Positions 35,248 to 45,198 of a DNA stretch of 64,000 nucleotides are shown piece by piece (the first letter of the stretch is position 1; every line of letters starts with the position of its first letter). The DNA lies in assembly GCA_944388245.1 (NCBI GenBank), contig CALXIA010000001.1:1-64000 (forward strand). Direction: 5' to 3'. Both the position numbers and the translations under genes were made by a program. The stretch comes from an uncultured Gemmiger sp. (GTDB lineage Bacteria; Bacillota; Clostridia; Oscillospirales; Ruminococcaceae). The notes beneath the pieces were generated by a model. The model was not told the DNA's origin. It ran no database searches and worked only from the letters and a program-made list of their open reading frames with translations.

Positions 35248-35368
35248 AAAAAGGGGGACGGTGCAGGCCATTGGCTGCGCCGTCCCCCTTTTTCAACAGC
35301 GAACTTTTAGGATAGCTTTACGCATCATTGCACTCGCTTCATCAATTTATGAACAGGAACCGTCCCCC
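35248..35368. repeat. REP/MITE-like palindromic element
   Basis: A 14-bp stem AAAAAGGGGGACGG with an 18-base loop (35248-35293), and a further half-site GGAACCGTCCCCC at 35356-35368. GGGGACGGTTCC-type palindromes are known companions of REP-associated (IS200-like) transposases in clostridia. The hairpin also has the T-tract of a terminator for the lipoprotein gene. Confidence 0.55.
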
Positions 35369-35395
35369 ATATTCCACAAGCGGATAAGCCAATAT

Positions 35396-36538
35396 TTACA
35401 GGTCGGGGACTTCGCCGGAACCATCGCCATTGCCACCACCGGTCACAACTTGGTTGTCTCCCAATCCGGGAATCTGTTCACCAAAGTTGCCGCCACTACT
35501 GCCACCACCGCCGGGCTGGGGGTTGGGCGCCGGGTCAGGGTTGCTTGGGGCGCCGGGGGCCGCCGTGCCACCACCGGTATTCTGCGCCGCCTGGGCCGCC
35601 TGAGCAGCGGCCTTTTCGTCCGCCGCCTTAGTCGGGCAGCTGCTGGACGTATGACCAGTCTTGCCGCAGTAAGAACAGGTCACATCGCGCACTGTGAGCG
35701 CATACTCTGCCGAAACATCGCCAATCGATGCCGTGATGGTTGCCGTGCCAGCCTTGACCGCCTTTACCTTGCCATCTGCATCTACTGTTGCCACGCTCTC
35801 ATCGCTGGACTTCCAGGTGATGGTCTGGTCGCCCGCGCTCTCCGGCAGTACAGTCACCTTCATAGTGGTCGAATTGCCGGTGGTCAGTGTGCCTTCACCC
35901 TTATCGAATGCGAGGCTCTCGACCTTGGTGGTGACCACCACGCGGGTGGTCCCGGTCCGCACCGTGTCCGGCTCCCCCTCGGCCCCGGTCTGGGTCAGGG
36001 TGGTGGTGATCTCGGTCTCCCCGTTGGCCACCGCCGTCACGGTGCCCTTCTCGTCCACCGTGGCGATCGCGGGGTCGGCGCTCTCGTAGGTAAAGGCCAC
36101 CTCGGTGGCGTCCTGGGGCGCGGGGGCCGCTTTCAGCGCCCCGCTCGCCTCGCCGTTGACCACAAGGTCCAGGGTCTTGGGCACGGTCACCCCCTCGGCG
36201 GGGACGGCCACCCGCACCGCGCAGACGGCGGAGAGTTCACCGTCCTCCACCGCCGCGGTGATCTCGGCTTCGCCGCCGCCCACCGCCGTCACCAGCCCGG
36301 TCTGGTCCACCGTGGCCACCGTCTCGTCCGAACTGCTCCACACCAGGGTCAGCTTGGCCGCCGCCTTGGCGATCTCCTCCTCGGTGGCGTCCTCCCCGGC
36401 GCCGTATTCCACCGTCAGCGGGCCGGTCTGCCCCTTTTCCAGCCGCAGCTGTGCCGGCAGCCCCACCGACGTGATCTCCACGCCGCAGGCCGTCAGCAGC
36501 AGCGCCAGCACCGCCGCCAGCGCCAGCATCCTCTTCAT
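35396..36538 (-). CDS. Big_2-domain lipoprotein with zinc-knuckle motif
   Basis: The 380-residue product starts at ATG 36538 behind AAAGGGGGAA. Residues 1-18 form a lipoprotein signal ending in 'LLTAC'. Three bacterial Ig-like (Big_2) domains follow at about 20-113, 115-205 and 207-286, each with the 'SSDETVATVD..G.VTAV..G.A.IT' core. Residues 288-301 form a CX2CX4HX4C zinc knuckle ('CSYCGKTGHTSSSC'). The last 75 residues are Gly/Pro/Asn-rich and probably disordered. It would sit on the outer face of the membrane. It has its own promoter and higher G+C than the pilus genes upstream, so it is probably not part of that operon. Role unknown; adhesion or wall binding is inferred. Confidence 0.82.
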   Translation of the reverse strand: MKRMLALAAVLALLLTACGVEITSVGLPAQLRLEKGQTGPLTVEYGAGEDATEEEIAKAAAKLTLVWSSSDETVATVDQTGLVTAVGGGEAEITAAVEDGELSAVCAVRVAVPAEGVTVPKTLDLVVNGEASGALKAAPAPQDATEVAFTYESADPAIATVDEKGTVTAVANGETEITTTLTQTGAEGEPDTVRTGTTRVVVTTKVESLAFDKGEGTLTTGNSTTMKVTVLPESAGDQTITWKSSDESVATVDADGKVKAVKAGTATITASIGDVSAEYALTVRDVTCSYCGKTGHTSSSCPTKAADEKAAAQAAQAAQNTGGGTAAPGAPSNPDPAPNPQPGGGGSSGGNFGEQIPGLGDNQVVTGGGNGDGSGEVPDL

Positions 36539-36584
36539 ACGCGTGTTCCCCCTTTTCGCCGGGCTGCCGCCCGCCTTTTCTCCC

Positions 36585-36613
36585 ATTATACCGCAATGCC
36601 CAATGCCCGTAAA
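36585..36613 (-). promoter_or_regulatory. Promoter of the Big_2 lipoprotein gene
   Basis: TTTACG (36613-36608) and consensus TATAAT (36590-36585) on the minus strand, 17-base spacer. Confidence 0.65.
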
Positions 36614-36703
36614 GCAGGGATGTTTCAACAGAATCCGCTTTGATGCGGAAACATGAGGCGCTCTTGGCAAGAGGCTTTTGTAAAGATGGACGATTTGTTT
36701 TCA

Positions 36704-37606
36704 TCAAGAAGGTTCTGATGTGTTCCGATGCGGGTGTTCGGGGGAGCTATGCCTGCGTATACGACGCAAAAGCACAATGACTACGATTGCGGTAAGAGGA
36801 ACATAAATGGACAGACAAAGGATAATGGCTTTTTGGTACTCCGTTTTCCATACGCTGAGTGCCGGGGAGGCAGGTTCCTGTTCTTGGTGTTCCACCGCTT
36901 GCGCGTAGGGGATGCGGCTTCCCTGGACCAATAGCCGGTGCGTATTGATTCCATAGGGATGGCAGGTAACCAGGGTGGCCGGATCCCTTCCTCGTTCCAC
37001 CACCAGATGTTCCGTCTGATCAGGCTCTACAATATAGATCGCCTCCACTTGGTAGGCCAGCGTTTCCTCAAGAGTATGCAGGTAGAATATATCCCCCACT
37101 TCCAGCAGGGAAAGGTCTGTGAACGAACGCTTTCCCGCCATCCCTGTGTGACCGGTAAGCACCGTGTGAGTGCTGTCTCCGCCCACAGGCAGGGAAGTGT
37201 TTTGCAGATGTCCAATGCCTTGTTCCAGTACCTGCGCGGTAGTGCCGTGATAGATGGGAAGATTGACCGAAATTTTGGGGATTTCCACATAGCCCATGAT
37301 GCCGTCGCCCTCCACATTCAACAGACTGGCGTAGGGCTCCACCGTGGGGTCCAGCACCAAATCCGGGTCAAAGGGGTCGGTAAGAAAGGCTTCGCTCTCC
37401 AGCAGACTGCGGTTGTACTCCTGCGCCGCCTTCAGCTCCGCATCCAGCGCTTCCTGCGCCATTCGCTCAATCGTAGTATCGTATTGCGCGGTCACATAGG
37501 ACTGGTTCTTTTCGTATAGCCGATTGCTCACCACAGGATATACCACCACGATGCTTCCTGTAAGAAACAGTATGACAATCAATACGGGCATGAAAAATCG
37601 CTTCAT
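36704..37606 (-). CDS. srtC: Class C (pilus-assembly) sortase 2
   Basis: The 300-residue product has an N-terminal membrane helix (4-28) and a C-terminal one (about 262-284), the two-anchor layout of class C sortases. The lid motif DPF is at 77-79. The catalytic residues are His153 ('TGHTG'), Cys215 ('TLVTCHP') and Arg224 ('THR'). It would join the LPxTG end of one pilin to the pilin-motif lysine of the next. It is the last gene of the pilus operon, 79 bases after the major pilin. A TTG nine bases upstream of the chosen ATG (37606) is an alternative start; no strong ribosome site is visible before either. Confidence 0.9.
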   Translation of the reverse strand: MKRFFMPVLIVILFLTGSIVVVYPVVSNRLYEKNQSYVTAQYDTTIERMAQEALDAELKAAQEYNRSLLESEAFLTDPFDPDLVLDPTVEPYASLLNVEGDGIMGYVEIPKISVNLPIYHGTTAQVLEQGIGHLQNTSLPVGGDSTHTVLTGHTGMAGKRSFTDLSLLEVGDIFYLHTLEETLAYQVEAIYIVEPDQTEHLVVERGRDPATLVTCHPYGINTHRLLVQGSRIPYAQAVEHQEQEPASPALSVWKTEYQKAIILCLSIYVPLTAIVVIVLLRRIRRHSSPEHPHRNTSEPS

Positions 37607-37685
37607 AATCGCCAATGACCAAAAGAGGAGACTAGGGCCTTCTCTTTTGCATACTCCTTCGGATCAAAATGGATCAGGGTGCCTG

Positions 37686-39338
37686 TCAACTCTTTTTGCG
37701 GTAGATCACCAGCAGAATGACAGCTGCGCAGAGCAGACCCAGACCGATCGCTGTGGCCAATAGAGTACCGGTGCCGCCGGTTTGGGGCAGGAGAAAGCCC
37801 GCTGAGATCTTTGTGTTTTCCACGGAGAGAGACACTATACCGTCCACAATCTCGGTACTGACGCCGTTGACGGTAGCGGTGCTACCATTGCTGTCGGCCA
37901 GAATGACGATGGTGATGGGCTCGGCCAACAGGGTGTAACCGCTCATGGTGGCGGTTTCTTTCAGATAATAGGTGCCCGGCTCAAGGCCATAGAGACTCAA
38001 ATTGCCGTTGCTTCCAACAAACATCGTATCTGCATCGGCGGCATCATCGCTGGAACCGGTTGTGGGCGGTGTGGAAATGGCTGTCACCCAGTAGCCGCTG
38101 CGATCGTCCTTGACACAAACCGGATCGCTGAGCGTTCCGGAGGTGTTTGTTCTATACAGTTGAAAGGCAATGGCATCTGCGGAAATGCCGGTGGCGGGAT
38201 TGTCCGACAGGGTTTTGGTCAGGCGAATACCAAAGGTATACAGGCGGACTGTAGCCAAGGCGGTCGTGGTCGTCACCCCGGAACGCTGATAGGTGACCTT
38301 TGCGGTGTTGGTGAGTTCGTTGGAAAAAGCGCCATTTGTGGCCGCCGTGGCGTCATACGTGACGGTAAGCGTTTGTGCTTGCGACAAAGAACCGTTCAGC
38401 GTTGCCAGCCCATTCTCCGTCAAGGTGATGGTGAGTGCCCCTGCTTCATACTTTGGCGTATGCTCAAGTAGCTGACTGCCCAGCTGGGCCTTGACGGTAC
38501 TTTGGTCAATATTCAGTGTGCCGTCTGCATTGGCGTCGGTCACGACAAAGCGGGAAAAGTCGGTAGTTGCCGCTGGAATGGTGGCAGTGACCGTGTACTT
38601 CAAGGTCTGACCGGTATGGATGTAGGAATCGGAAGAGGAGTTGCCCTGCTCCGCCACCGTTTTGCTGACGGTAATATCATCGGTGCGTATCTTTGGATAA
38701 GCGTAGACGTTGTTTTTCCATTGATTCTCCACATACATAGGCACAGACACAAGAAAGGGCGTCAGATCGGTAATGGCGTTGGCGGGCAGAGCGTATTTGG
38801 CCAGCAGATAGAGGCCGGGGACCAGATTCTCAAAGCTGGCAACCCCGTTGTCCTGGGTCGTTCGCTGGATGGGCATGTTGTTGGCCAAGTAGGTTTCGAT
38901 AGTAGTCGAAGCCTGCACACTCAAAGCATTTTGTACCACGGTAGGAGCATAATAATAGGTGTTGTCTTTCTGGGCGATGGCATTTGCCGGCGCCAGCCCC
39001 AGCAGGAGGCAGCGGGCTTCGTCCAGGCCGAAAGCCACCTGGGTGGAAACAGCGCCGGATGGATCGGTAGTGGTGACCTCTGCTATGGAACCAATGCGCA
39101 GGGCATTGATGCTTACGCCTGCCATGGGCGCGCTCATACCGTTGGTGATCGGAGCACCGGTGCCCGACGATCCTGGTCCTTGCTGGTAGACCGTGACGGT
39201 GAGGGTGCCCGAACCCTCGTTCTTTTCCTTTACGTCCATTGTCGTGCCGGACGCCAGCGTTCTGGCAAACAGCATCCCTTCGCCCAAAGCCAGGGTCAGC
39301 ATGGCGGCTAAAAGCCATCTGGTTAGTTTTATTTTCAT
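37686..39338 (-). CDS. Major pilin (SpaA-type backbone subunit)
   Basis: The 550-residue protein starts at ATG 39338 behind GAAGGAAAT. It has a signal peptide (1-30) and several Ig-like (Cna-B/SpaA) modules. The pilin motif is 'VYAYPK', with the polymerising Lys216. An E-box-like segment is 'YYLKETATMSGYTLL', typical of intramolecular isopeptide bonds. The C-terminal sorting signal is LPQTG (517-521), then a hydrophobic helix and RKKS. A class C sortase would polymerise it through Lys216 and the LPQTG threonine. It lies 37 bases after the adhesin gene in a four-gene operon. G+C is visibly lower than in flanking genes. Confidence 0.92.
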   Translation of the reverse strand: MKIKLTRWLLAAMLTLALGEGMLFARTLASGTTMDVKEKNEGSGTLTVTVYQQGPGSSGTGAPITNGMSAPMAGVSINALRIGSIAEVTTTDPSGAVSTQVAFGLDEARCLLLGLAPANAIAQKDNTYYYAPTVVQNALSVQASTTIETYLANNMPIQRTTQDNGVASFENLVPGLYLLAKYALPANAITDLTPFLVSVPMYVENQWKNNVYAYPKIRTDDITVSKTVAEQGNSSSDSYIHTGQTLKYTVTATIPAATTDFSRFVVTDANADGTLNIDQSTVKAQLGSQLLEHTPKYEAGALTITLTENGLATLNGSLSQAQTLTVTYDATAATNGAFSNELTNTAKVTYQRSGVTTTTALATVRLYTFGIRLTKTLSDNPATGISADAIAFQLYRTNTSGTLSDPVCVKDDRSGYWVTAISTPPTTGSSDDAADADTMFVGSNGNLSLYGLEPGTYYLKETATMSGYTLLAEPITIVILADSNGSTATVNGVSTEIVDGIVSLSVENTKISAGFLLPQTGGTGTLLATAIGLGLLCAAVILLVIYRKKS

Positions 39339-39375
39339 GGTTTTCTCATTTCCTTCAGTGCAATATAAGGGGTGT

Positions 39376-42300
39376 CTATTGCGGTGCGCGTGGCCCGACA
39401 GGTTGCGAAAACAGCCTTTTTCTTCGCCAGAACACGATTCCGCAACCAACGGCGGTGGCCATAAGCCCTATCCCGGCAAAAATGGTGGTATATACGCCGC
39501 CGAAAACCCCGGCGGCGGGCAGATAGGCAATGCCGGTGTTTACTACTGTGTAGGTAACGGAATAGTGGGTTTCTGCTTCGACGGTATAAGGGGTTGTGAC
39601 ATACAAAGGCTCTTCCAAACTGTTATACCCCTGGGGGGCCCGCAACTCGGTCAAGCGATACAGATACCCCTTTCCGTCTTCGAATATCCTGGCACCCAGG
39701 TTGTAAAACAATGCTTTTCCGTCTTCTTGGGAAATTGCTGTCACGGCGCCAAATTTTGTATCCAAAGCATAGCTTTTGCCGTTATAGATGATCGTTCCCT
39801 GGTCATCCTCCAGCAGTCGCTCCAACTGGAACTGTGCCCCCGCCAGCGGATGCCGGCTGGTGTCCACCTTCTGCACGATCAATTGGGCCGTGGCCAGATA
39901 GACCTCCACCTTTACACTGTCCGAAATCACCAGGCTGCTGCCGGTGGGAGACCAGCCGTCTACATAGTAGTCCAGATAAAATTGAGAGATCGTCGCTAGA
40001 TCCAGTGTGTCGGCACCGGCCGCATCTACCGTGAAGCTGGTGGCTGTGCCGTTTTGCATCCGGGTGATGGTCATGCCCTTGTACCGCTCATACAAAGCTG
40101 CCTGAGCGGGGTTGGTGCTGCCGGAATAGGTGCGGCAGGTCTGCGCCATCATCGCCAAATGATCGTAGGTGGATGTCATATCCGTCAGCGAAACGATTTC
40201 GCTGAAAACAGCAGGAACCTGGCTGATCGTGATCGCGTTCTCTGGCGAATATCCGCCATTCGTCATCAGGTAGTAGGTGATGGAGTAGTTGGTCTGGGCG
40301 TTATCCCGGACATAGTAGAAGAAGATGTTGTTAGCGGATGCGTTGGTCTGCAACCGAAGCACCTGGCTCCAATCTTCATAGACCGAGTAGCCGCTGATGG
40401 ACGGGGCGTTTTCTACCACCAGTGTGGTCGGGAGATCGTCCACTTTTATCGACTTCTGCTCCTCACTCAGCAGATAGGGAGCGGCAATATCCACCTGAAA
40501 GGACCGGTCAAAGGTATCCTGATAAGAGTCCAGTACGCCCTCCGCCACCGCCACCGACAGATCGATGGCATAGACATTGTAAACCAGTTCATTTACGGGA
40601 TGGTAGACAAAGAAAGCACAGTACAGGTAGCTGCCGTCCGGCATCTCGGTTCGATAGGTGTTTCCGGTCACCTCTGTCAGATCGCCGTCCGTGACCGTTT
40701 GAGTCCGGGCGTCGGCTTTCAGATCGATCGTGGCGTGAGCGGGCAACCATTTCCTTCCGGCGCTGTCTGCACAGTATTCCCACGCTGTCTGGGTATAGGT
40801 CTTTCCCGTGTATAAGCTGGCCAATTCGTCTTGAAACAGGATGAAATATTCCGTGCCGCCGATGGTGATGGTAGCAGTATGGTCGTTTACTACGATCGGC
40901 TTGCCATCCTTGGGGGTGAACTGGGTCTGACCCTCAAGCTCCGCCTTTTTCACCAGATGGTACACCAAGGCCTTTGAGTCCCCATCGGGCTCCCAGGCGG
41001 CGTAAAGTTTCAAGCCCTGAACGACAACGGAGGCATCGTTGGTGTAACTGAAGCGATAGCCGGTCTGCTCCGGGTAGTAGAACAACTCGCCGTTTTCATC
41101 CTCGTGCAGAAGAAAGGCGTCTTCCACATGATTGAGATACACATAACCCGCCGCATAGGAGGCCAGGCTCTGATTTTCCGCCAGAACGTCCTTCAGATAG
41201 ATCTTGGTTCCGGATGCGGGAACATCGTCAAAGTAGAACCACCGGGCAAAGGTGTATCCGGGACGGACAGGTTCCGCAGGCTCCTCCAGTACCGTATTGA
41301 CCGTTGCGTTGATGGTCACATACTCGTTGTGGCTGTACGCGCCGTTGTCGCCCATATAGCAATAGTAGTGATCCACCAGACGAGTTCCCGTAAAGTCCTC
41401 CACACTGATCGCCAGCAGTTCCGCCAGGGAACCGATTTTTCCATTGCTTATATAGTGCTGGGACGCATCATCCCATTCGGCCACAGCGTCCAAATCACAG
41501 GAATACAGATTCTGTATGAACAGCCGGTCGTGTACCTTGGTCTGAAGATACCAATAAAAGCTGGCCTGTGAATTCTCCGATACCCTTTGGTGGGGGTAGA
41601 ACATAAAGATCGTTCCATCCGTTGGATCGGAGTAGGTGGAGAGGGTGTACTCAATCTCTTCCATCCAGATGCCGCCGTTGAGAACATACGATGTGGCGTA
41701 CCGGGGGGGAAACCAACCAACATACAGCGCGCTGTCGCCCGCCATAGTCTGCATTTCTTTGTCGTTTGTCCAATCAACCGGCATGGTTTGCATGGCGTTG
41801 CGGTACCACCGCCAGAAGTAGTATTGGCTTTCGCCGGGAGAATGATAGGGGTACTCCAGATCACCGCCAGTTTCTGATGTAAGCCAGGCAATGATCTCCT
41901 GCTCGGCCAGCGGTGTTAAATGGCCGCCAAAGCGGATGTCTACGAATCCCGTCGCGGTGACCGACTCCCAGCCCAACTGTTGCAGGGTGTGGACTCCCTC
42001 TCCGTAGCTGGGCAGGCAGTCGAAGTCGGTGGTCAGCAGAGCCTCTGGAATGGAATACTTGTCGTGGAGATTCTGGATGGCCAGCGTGTAAAGTTCTCTG
42101 GTGTAGAAGAAATAAATGTTGCCGCCTTTGGCCATGTCCTCTCCGTCGTATGCTGCGCCAGTGGATAGAAACCCTGGGCGCGACGGCTGGTTTTGCCCGG
42201 AACGGGTGGATGTGGAATATTGGATATCGTATGCCGTTGAGTATACATAGACCGTATCCGCCCAGGAAACATACTGCCCGTCCGCATATGGAGAAAGGTC

Positions 42301-45198
42301 CGCTGTTTCGGGATCAAAAGCTTGTACATTGCTGTCGGTGGCCAAGATCGTGGTATCCAGCACCTGAAAAAAATAGTAGTGATACTCGAAAGCGTTGTCG
42401 GCCCAATAGGCGACCATTTGATGGGCAGGGGTGCCATCTCCGTTGTCCGGCGCTGCGGTCCAGTTCTCTTCCTCGTCAACCGCCGCCACTATATTCATAT
42501 CCATGGTTGAATAGGCGTTCAATGTGTTCTTCTGGCTGTTTCCTTGGGTAAACACATTGCGATAGTAGCTGTTTTGGTCGGTGCCCATGCTGATATAGTT
42601 GTAATGGTTATACGTTCCGGAGGTATTGCTCAATGTAGGCCAGAGGGCGGAGATATCCGCTTCAAAGCGGGCGGTGAGAGTGTAGACAAAGCAGGTATAT
42701 GTTCCGGCGTCGTCCCCTTCGCTATCTGTGATCTGTTTTGTGCCGTAGCGTCCCACAGCGGAACGAGGGTCCTGATCCATGGCCTCTGTGATGCGGTAGA
42801 TTTTCTGCACGTCTAATTCGCCATAGGTTTCGTGGGAAACCACAGTGGAAGTTACGTCGCCAGAAAAATCCTCAAAAACAAATTGGTCGACTGCTGTTTC
42901 GCTGGCGGACCATTCGCAATTGCTAAAGCCGCCCGGCGTATCTGCGGCTACGCTAAAGGTCTGGTCGTGTTGATCCTGCCTTGCCAACACGAATTCCAGC
43001 GTGTATAGGTTGCGAGTGTAATAGATGTTGATGGTGGTTGTGCCGTTGCCGTTCACCTTCACGTTAAATGAGTCTTCGGTAATGGCGTCAGCGATCACGC
43101 CTCCGGAGCCTGTAAATCGCGCGTTGCTCACGTTGCCGACACTGATTCTGGTATTGGTCTCGCTATAGGAGAAGAACGCAGAATAGTCTCCGTCTGTTCC
43201 GTAGTGGCTGGCAACCAACGATTTGAATCCGTCGGATACCACGGTCTCGCCGTTGGTTTCGCTTGGCCATCCTTCCCCGCTGATGGTCACAGTTGATCCC
43301 TCCAACCGTACCTCCAACACGCTTTCGGTGGCCACATTGCTCACTGTGGTGGCATAGGCGTTCTGGAAGCTGGCGGCGTTCCGGCTCTCCACCCAATACA
43401 GCAGACGGATGGAGGTAGTGGCAGGACGCCACGTCACCACAGCATACAGATCGTGAGCGGGCATTTGGGGGGAGGTCTCGCCGTAGGGGCTCACGACTTG
43501 GACCAGATCTCCGTTTCCATTCAGTCGATACCAGGTGATGTTTTCCGTTGTTACGGGCTGATAACCGGTGCGGGTCAACTGCTTTATATAGCCTTCAAGA
43601 GAGGGCATCTGCGCGCCAAACAAGATCTTGACCGGGTCGATTTGCACCTCGGTGGTTCCAGTTTGAAAGTAGACAAAGTAGCTGGCTCGATCGTAATCAA
43701 CCCTGACGATAGCGTTCCCGTTCGGGTCGAATCGAACGTTTGGGGCCCCTTCCTGCAATACCACGCCTTCGCTGATGGCGGATCGCGAGGATGCGCTGAT
43801 TTGAAATCCCGCAAAACTCACGTCATCTCCCAGCGAGGGAGCGTCCTTGATGGAAATCCTGCTGCCGTATTCAATGCTTTGAACGCTGGTTGCTCCGACC
43901 TGGATATATCCTTCTTCCGCATTTACTGACTGCTGATAATACTCTACCGTATATGTGATCTGAGCCGGTTTATAAATTACGGTCAAGGTCAGAAAGTGGG
44001 TAGTGGAGGTATCGTCCACGCCAAACACGGTGTCTACATCCACGGTCACCTTGCTGTCATGCCAGGTAACGCCGTCTTGAGAGGTGGGGCTCGCCGTGTA
44101 GTACGGGATGGAGGGAATCCGGACTGCAAAGGTCAGGAATCCGTTTTGCATGTCGGATTGGGTCTTGGTAACAGCGAGGGTGTCGCGCGCTTTGGTGCCG
44201 TTCTCATAATAGAAGTATATATTGAATACATAGGGCTCTTCCGCCTGGAATTGCGCGGCAAATACGGCATTGCCCGTTACGATAAAACCGTTTCCGCTGG
44301 ACATTGGTTTCCAGCCGGCAAAATGCTGCCCGTCCTTTGCGGGGATGGGGCCTCCGTAGGTAAAGTATGGGATGCGGTCAAGGGTAAAGGTATAATAGTA
44401 TGGCGGAGAATCCGTGGCCGCCAGCGGGTGCCGGCTTACACATACGGCTTCGTGCGTTATGCCGTTCAGCGTAATGGGCAAGGTGGCCGTGTCACCGGTC
44501 CAATCTACGGTGTCCGCCGTCCAGGGTGTGCTGGGATCTGTCCACAGTGTTGCCCCATAAGGCACCTCTACAGACCAGAGTTCACCGGTACTTCCTTGAA
44601 AAGAAACGGTGTAGGCGGCGATTTGCCACTGGGCGAGAATTGTGGTATCGGCGGTGATGGTAATCGTCTGGCCATCGGCGGCCCGGTATTCCGTCTCATC
44701 GATTTTCCAAGCGGTAAAGCTGTAGCCGGCTCGATAGGGCTGGTTCGGAAGCAGCCCACCCAGGGTGCTGTCCAGGGTCAGCAAGATGCCCTGACCCGCC
44801 TGTTCTTCAGCTACCGAGCGGGTCCACTGATAGGTGTCGGAGACGGACTGACGCCATCCGGCATTCTGCAAGTTGTTTGCCTGTCCGCCGTCCAGATTCA
44901 GCGTCAGGGTATAAGAAGCCGGTTGAGCAGGCGGCGCCGTATCTATGGAGGAATTGCTGGCCGCGGATGCGTCGCCCTGTTCGGCGGTGACCGGAGTGCC
45001 ATCGGCATTCAAGGCGCCTGTACCTTCCCATTCAACATCCAGAGGGGAAGATCCCTTTTCAAATATATCTTCCTGGAATGTGTCAGGGGGCTGCGCGTCT
45101 GAAGGATCCGCCTGCGCCCAAACGCTGAAAGGCAACACCTGCAAAACAAAGCAAAAGGAAACCATAAGCGCCAAGCATCTATGGCACGTTCTTTTCAT
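39376..45198 (-). CDS. Giant pilus-tip adhesin, 1940 residues
   Basis: The protein starts at ATG 45198 behind GAAGGAATG. A signal peptide (1-28) is followed by many repeated small beta domains. InlB/Listeria-Bacteroides-type repeats are visible ('AGYSFTAWKIDETEYRAADG', 'ITADTTILAQW', 'PGYTFARWFYFDD', 'LYAAWEPDG'), alternating with MucBP-like strands ('ITYTVEYYQQSVNAEEGYIQ', 'TNYSITYYLMTNGGYSPENA'). A SpaA-type module lies near the C-terminus ('LIVQKVDTSRHPLAGAQFQLERL' to 'YRLTELRAPQGY'). The sorting signal is LPAAG (1893-1897), then a hydrophobic helix and RRKR. It is probably the tip or accessory pilin contacting host or other cells. Its start overlaps the upstream sortase gene by 20 bases. 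Confidence 0.88.
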   Translation of the reverse strand: MKRTCHRCLALMVSFCFVLQVLPFSVWAQADPSDAQPPDTFQEDIFEKGSSPLDVEWEGTGALNADGTPVTAEQGDASAASNSSIDTAPPAQPASYTLTLNLDGGQANNLQNAGWRQSVSDTYQWTRSVAEEQAGQGILLTLDSTLGGLLPNQPYRAGYSFTAWKIDETEYRAADGQTITITADTTILAQWQIAAYTVSFQGSTGELWSVEVPYGATLWTDPSTPWTADTVDWTGDTATLPITLNGITHEAVCVSRHPLAATDSPPYYYTFTLDRIPYFTYGGPIPAKDGQHFAGWKPMSSGNGFIVTGNAVFAAQFQAEEPYVFNIYFYYENGTKARDTLAVTKTQSDMQNGFLTFAVRIPSIPYYTASPTSQDGVTWHDSKVTVDVDTVFGVDDTSTTHFLTLTVIYKPAQITYTVEYYQQSVNAEEGYIQVGATSVQSIEYGSRISIKDAPSLGDDVSFAGFQISASSRSAISEGVVLQEGAPNVRFDPNGNAIVRVDYDRASYFVYFQTGTTEVQIDPVKILFGAQMPSLEGYIKQLTRTGYQPVTTENITWYRLNGNGDLVQVVSPYGETSPQMPAHDLYAVVTWRPATTSIRLLYWVESRNAASFQNAYATTVSNVATESVLEVRLEGSTVTISGEGWPSETNGETVVSDGFKSLVASHYGTDGDYSAFFSYSETNTRISVGNVSNARFTGSGGVIADAITEDSFNVKVNGNGTTTINIYYTRNLYTLEFVLARQDQHDQTFSVAADTPGGFSNCEWSASETAVDQFVFEDFSGDVTSTVVSHETYGELDVQKIYRITEAMDQDPRSAVGRYGTKQITDSEGDDAGTYTCFVYTLTARFEADISALWPTLSNTSGTYNHYNYISMGTDQNSYYRNVFTQGNSQKNTLNAYSTMDMNIVAAVDEEENWTAAPDNGDGTPAHQMVAYWADNAFEYHYYFFQVLDTTILATDSNVQAFDPETADLSPYADGQYVSWADTVYVYSTAYDIQYSTSTRSGQNQPSRPGFLSTGAAYDGEDMAKGGNIYFFYTRELYTLAIQNLHDKYSIPEALLTTDFDCLPSYGEGVHTLQQLGWESVTATGFVDIRFGGHLTPLAEQEIIAWLTSETGGDLEYPYHSPGESQYYFWRWYRNAMQTMPVDWTNDKEMQTMAGDSALYVGWFPPRYATSYVLNGGIWMEEIEYTLSTYSDPTDGTIFMFYPHQRVSENSQASFYWYLQTKVHDRLFIQNLYSCDLDAVAEWDDASQHYISNGKIGSLAELLAISVEDFTGTRLVDHYYCYMGDNGAYSHNEYVTINATVNTVLEEPAEPVRPGYTFARWFYFDDVPASGTKIYLKDVLAENQSLASYAAGYVYLNHVEDAFLLHEDENGELFYYPEQTGYRFSYTNDASVVVQGLKLYAAWEPDGDSKALVYHLVKKAELEGQTQFTPKDGKPIVVNDHTATITIGGTEYFILFQDELASLYTGKTYTQTAWEYCADSAGRKWLPAHATIDLKADARTQTVTDGDLTEVTGNTYRTEMPDGSYLYCAFFVYHPVNELVYNVYAIDLSVAVAEGVLDSYQDTFDRSFQVDIAAPYLLSEEQKSIKVDDLPTTLVVENAPSISGYSVYEDWSQVLRLQTNASANNIFFYYVRDNAQTNYSITYYLMTNGGYSPENAITISQVPAVFSEIVSLTDMTSTYDHLAMMAQTCRTYSGSTNPAQAALYERYKGMTITRMQNGTATSFTVDAAGADTLDLATISQFYLDYYVDGWSPTGSSLVISDSVKVEVYLATAQLIVQKVDTSRHPLAGAQFQLERLLEDDQGTIIYNGKSYALDTKFGAVTAISQEDGKALFYNLGARIFEDGKGYLYRLTELRAPQGYNSLEEPLYVTTPYTVEAETHYSVTYTVVNTGIAYLPAAGVFGGVYTTIFAGIGLMATAVGCGIVFWRRKRLFSQPVGPRAPQ

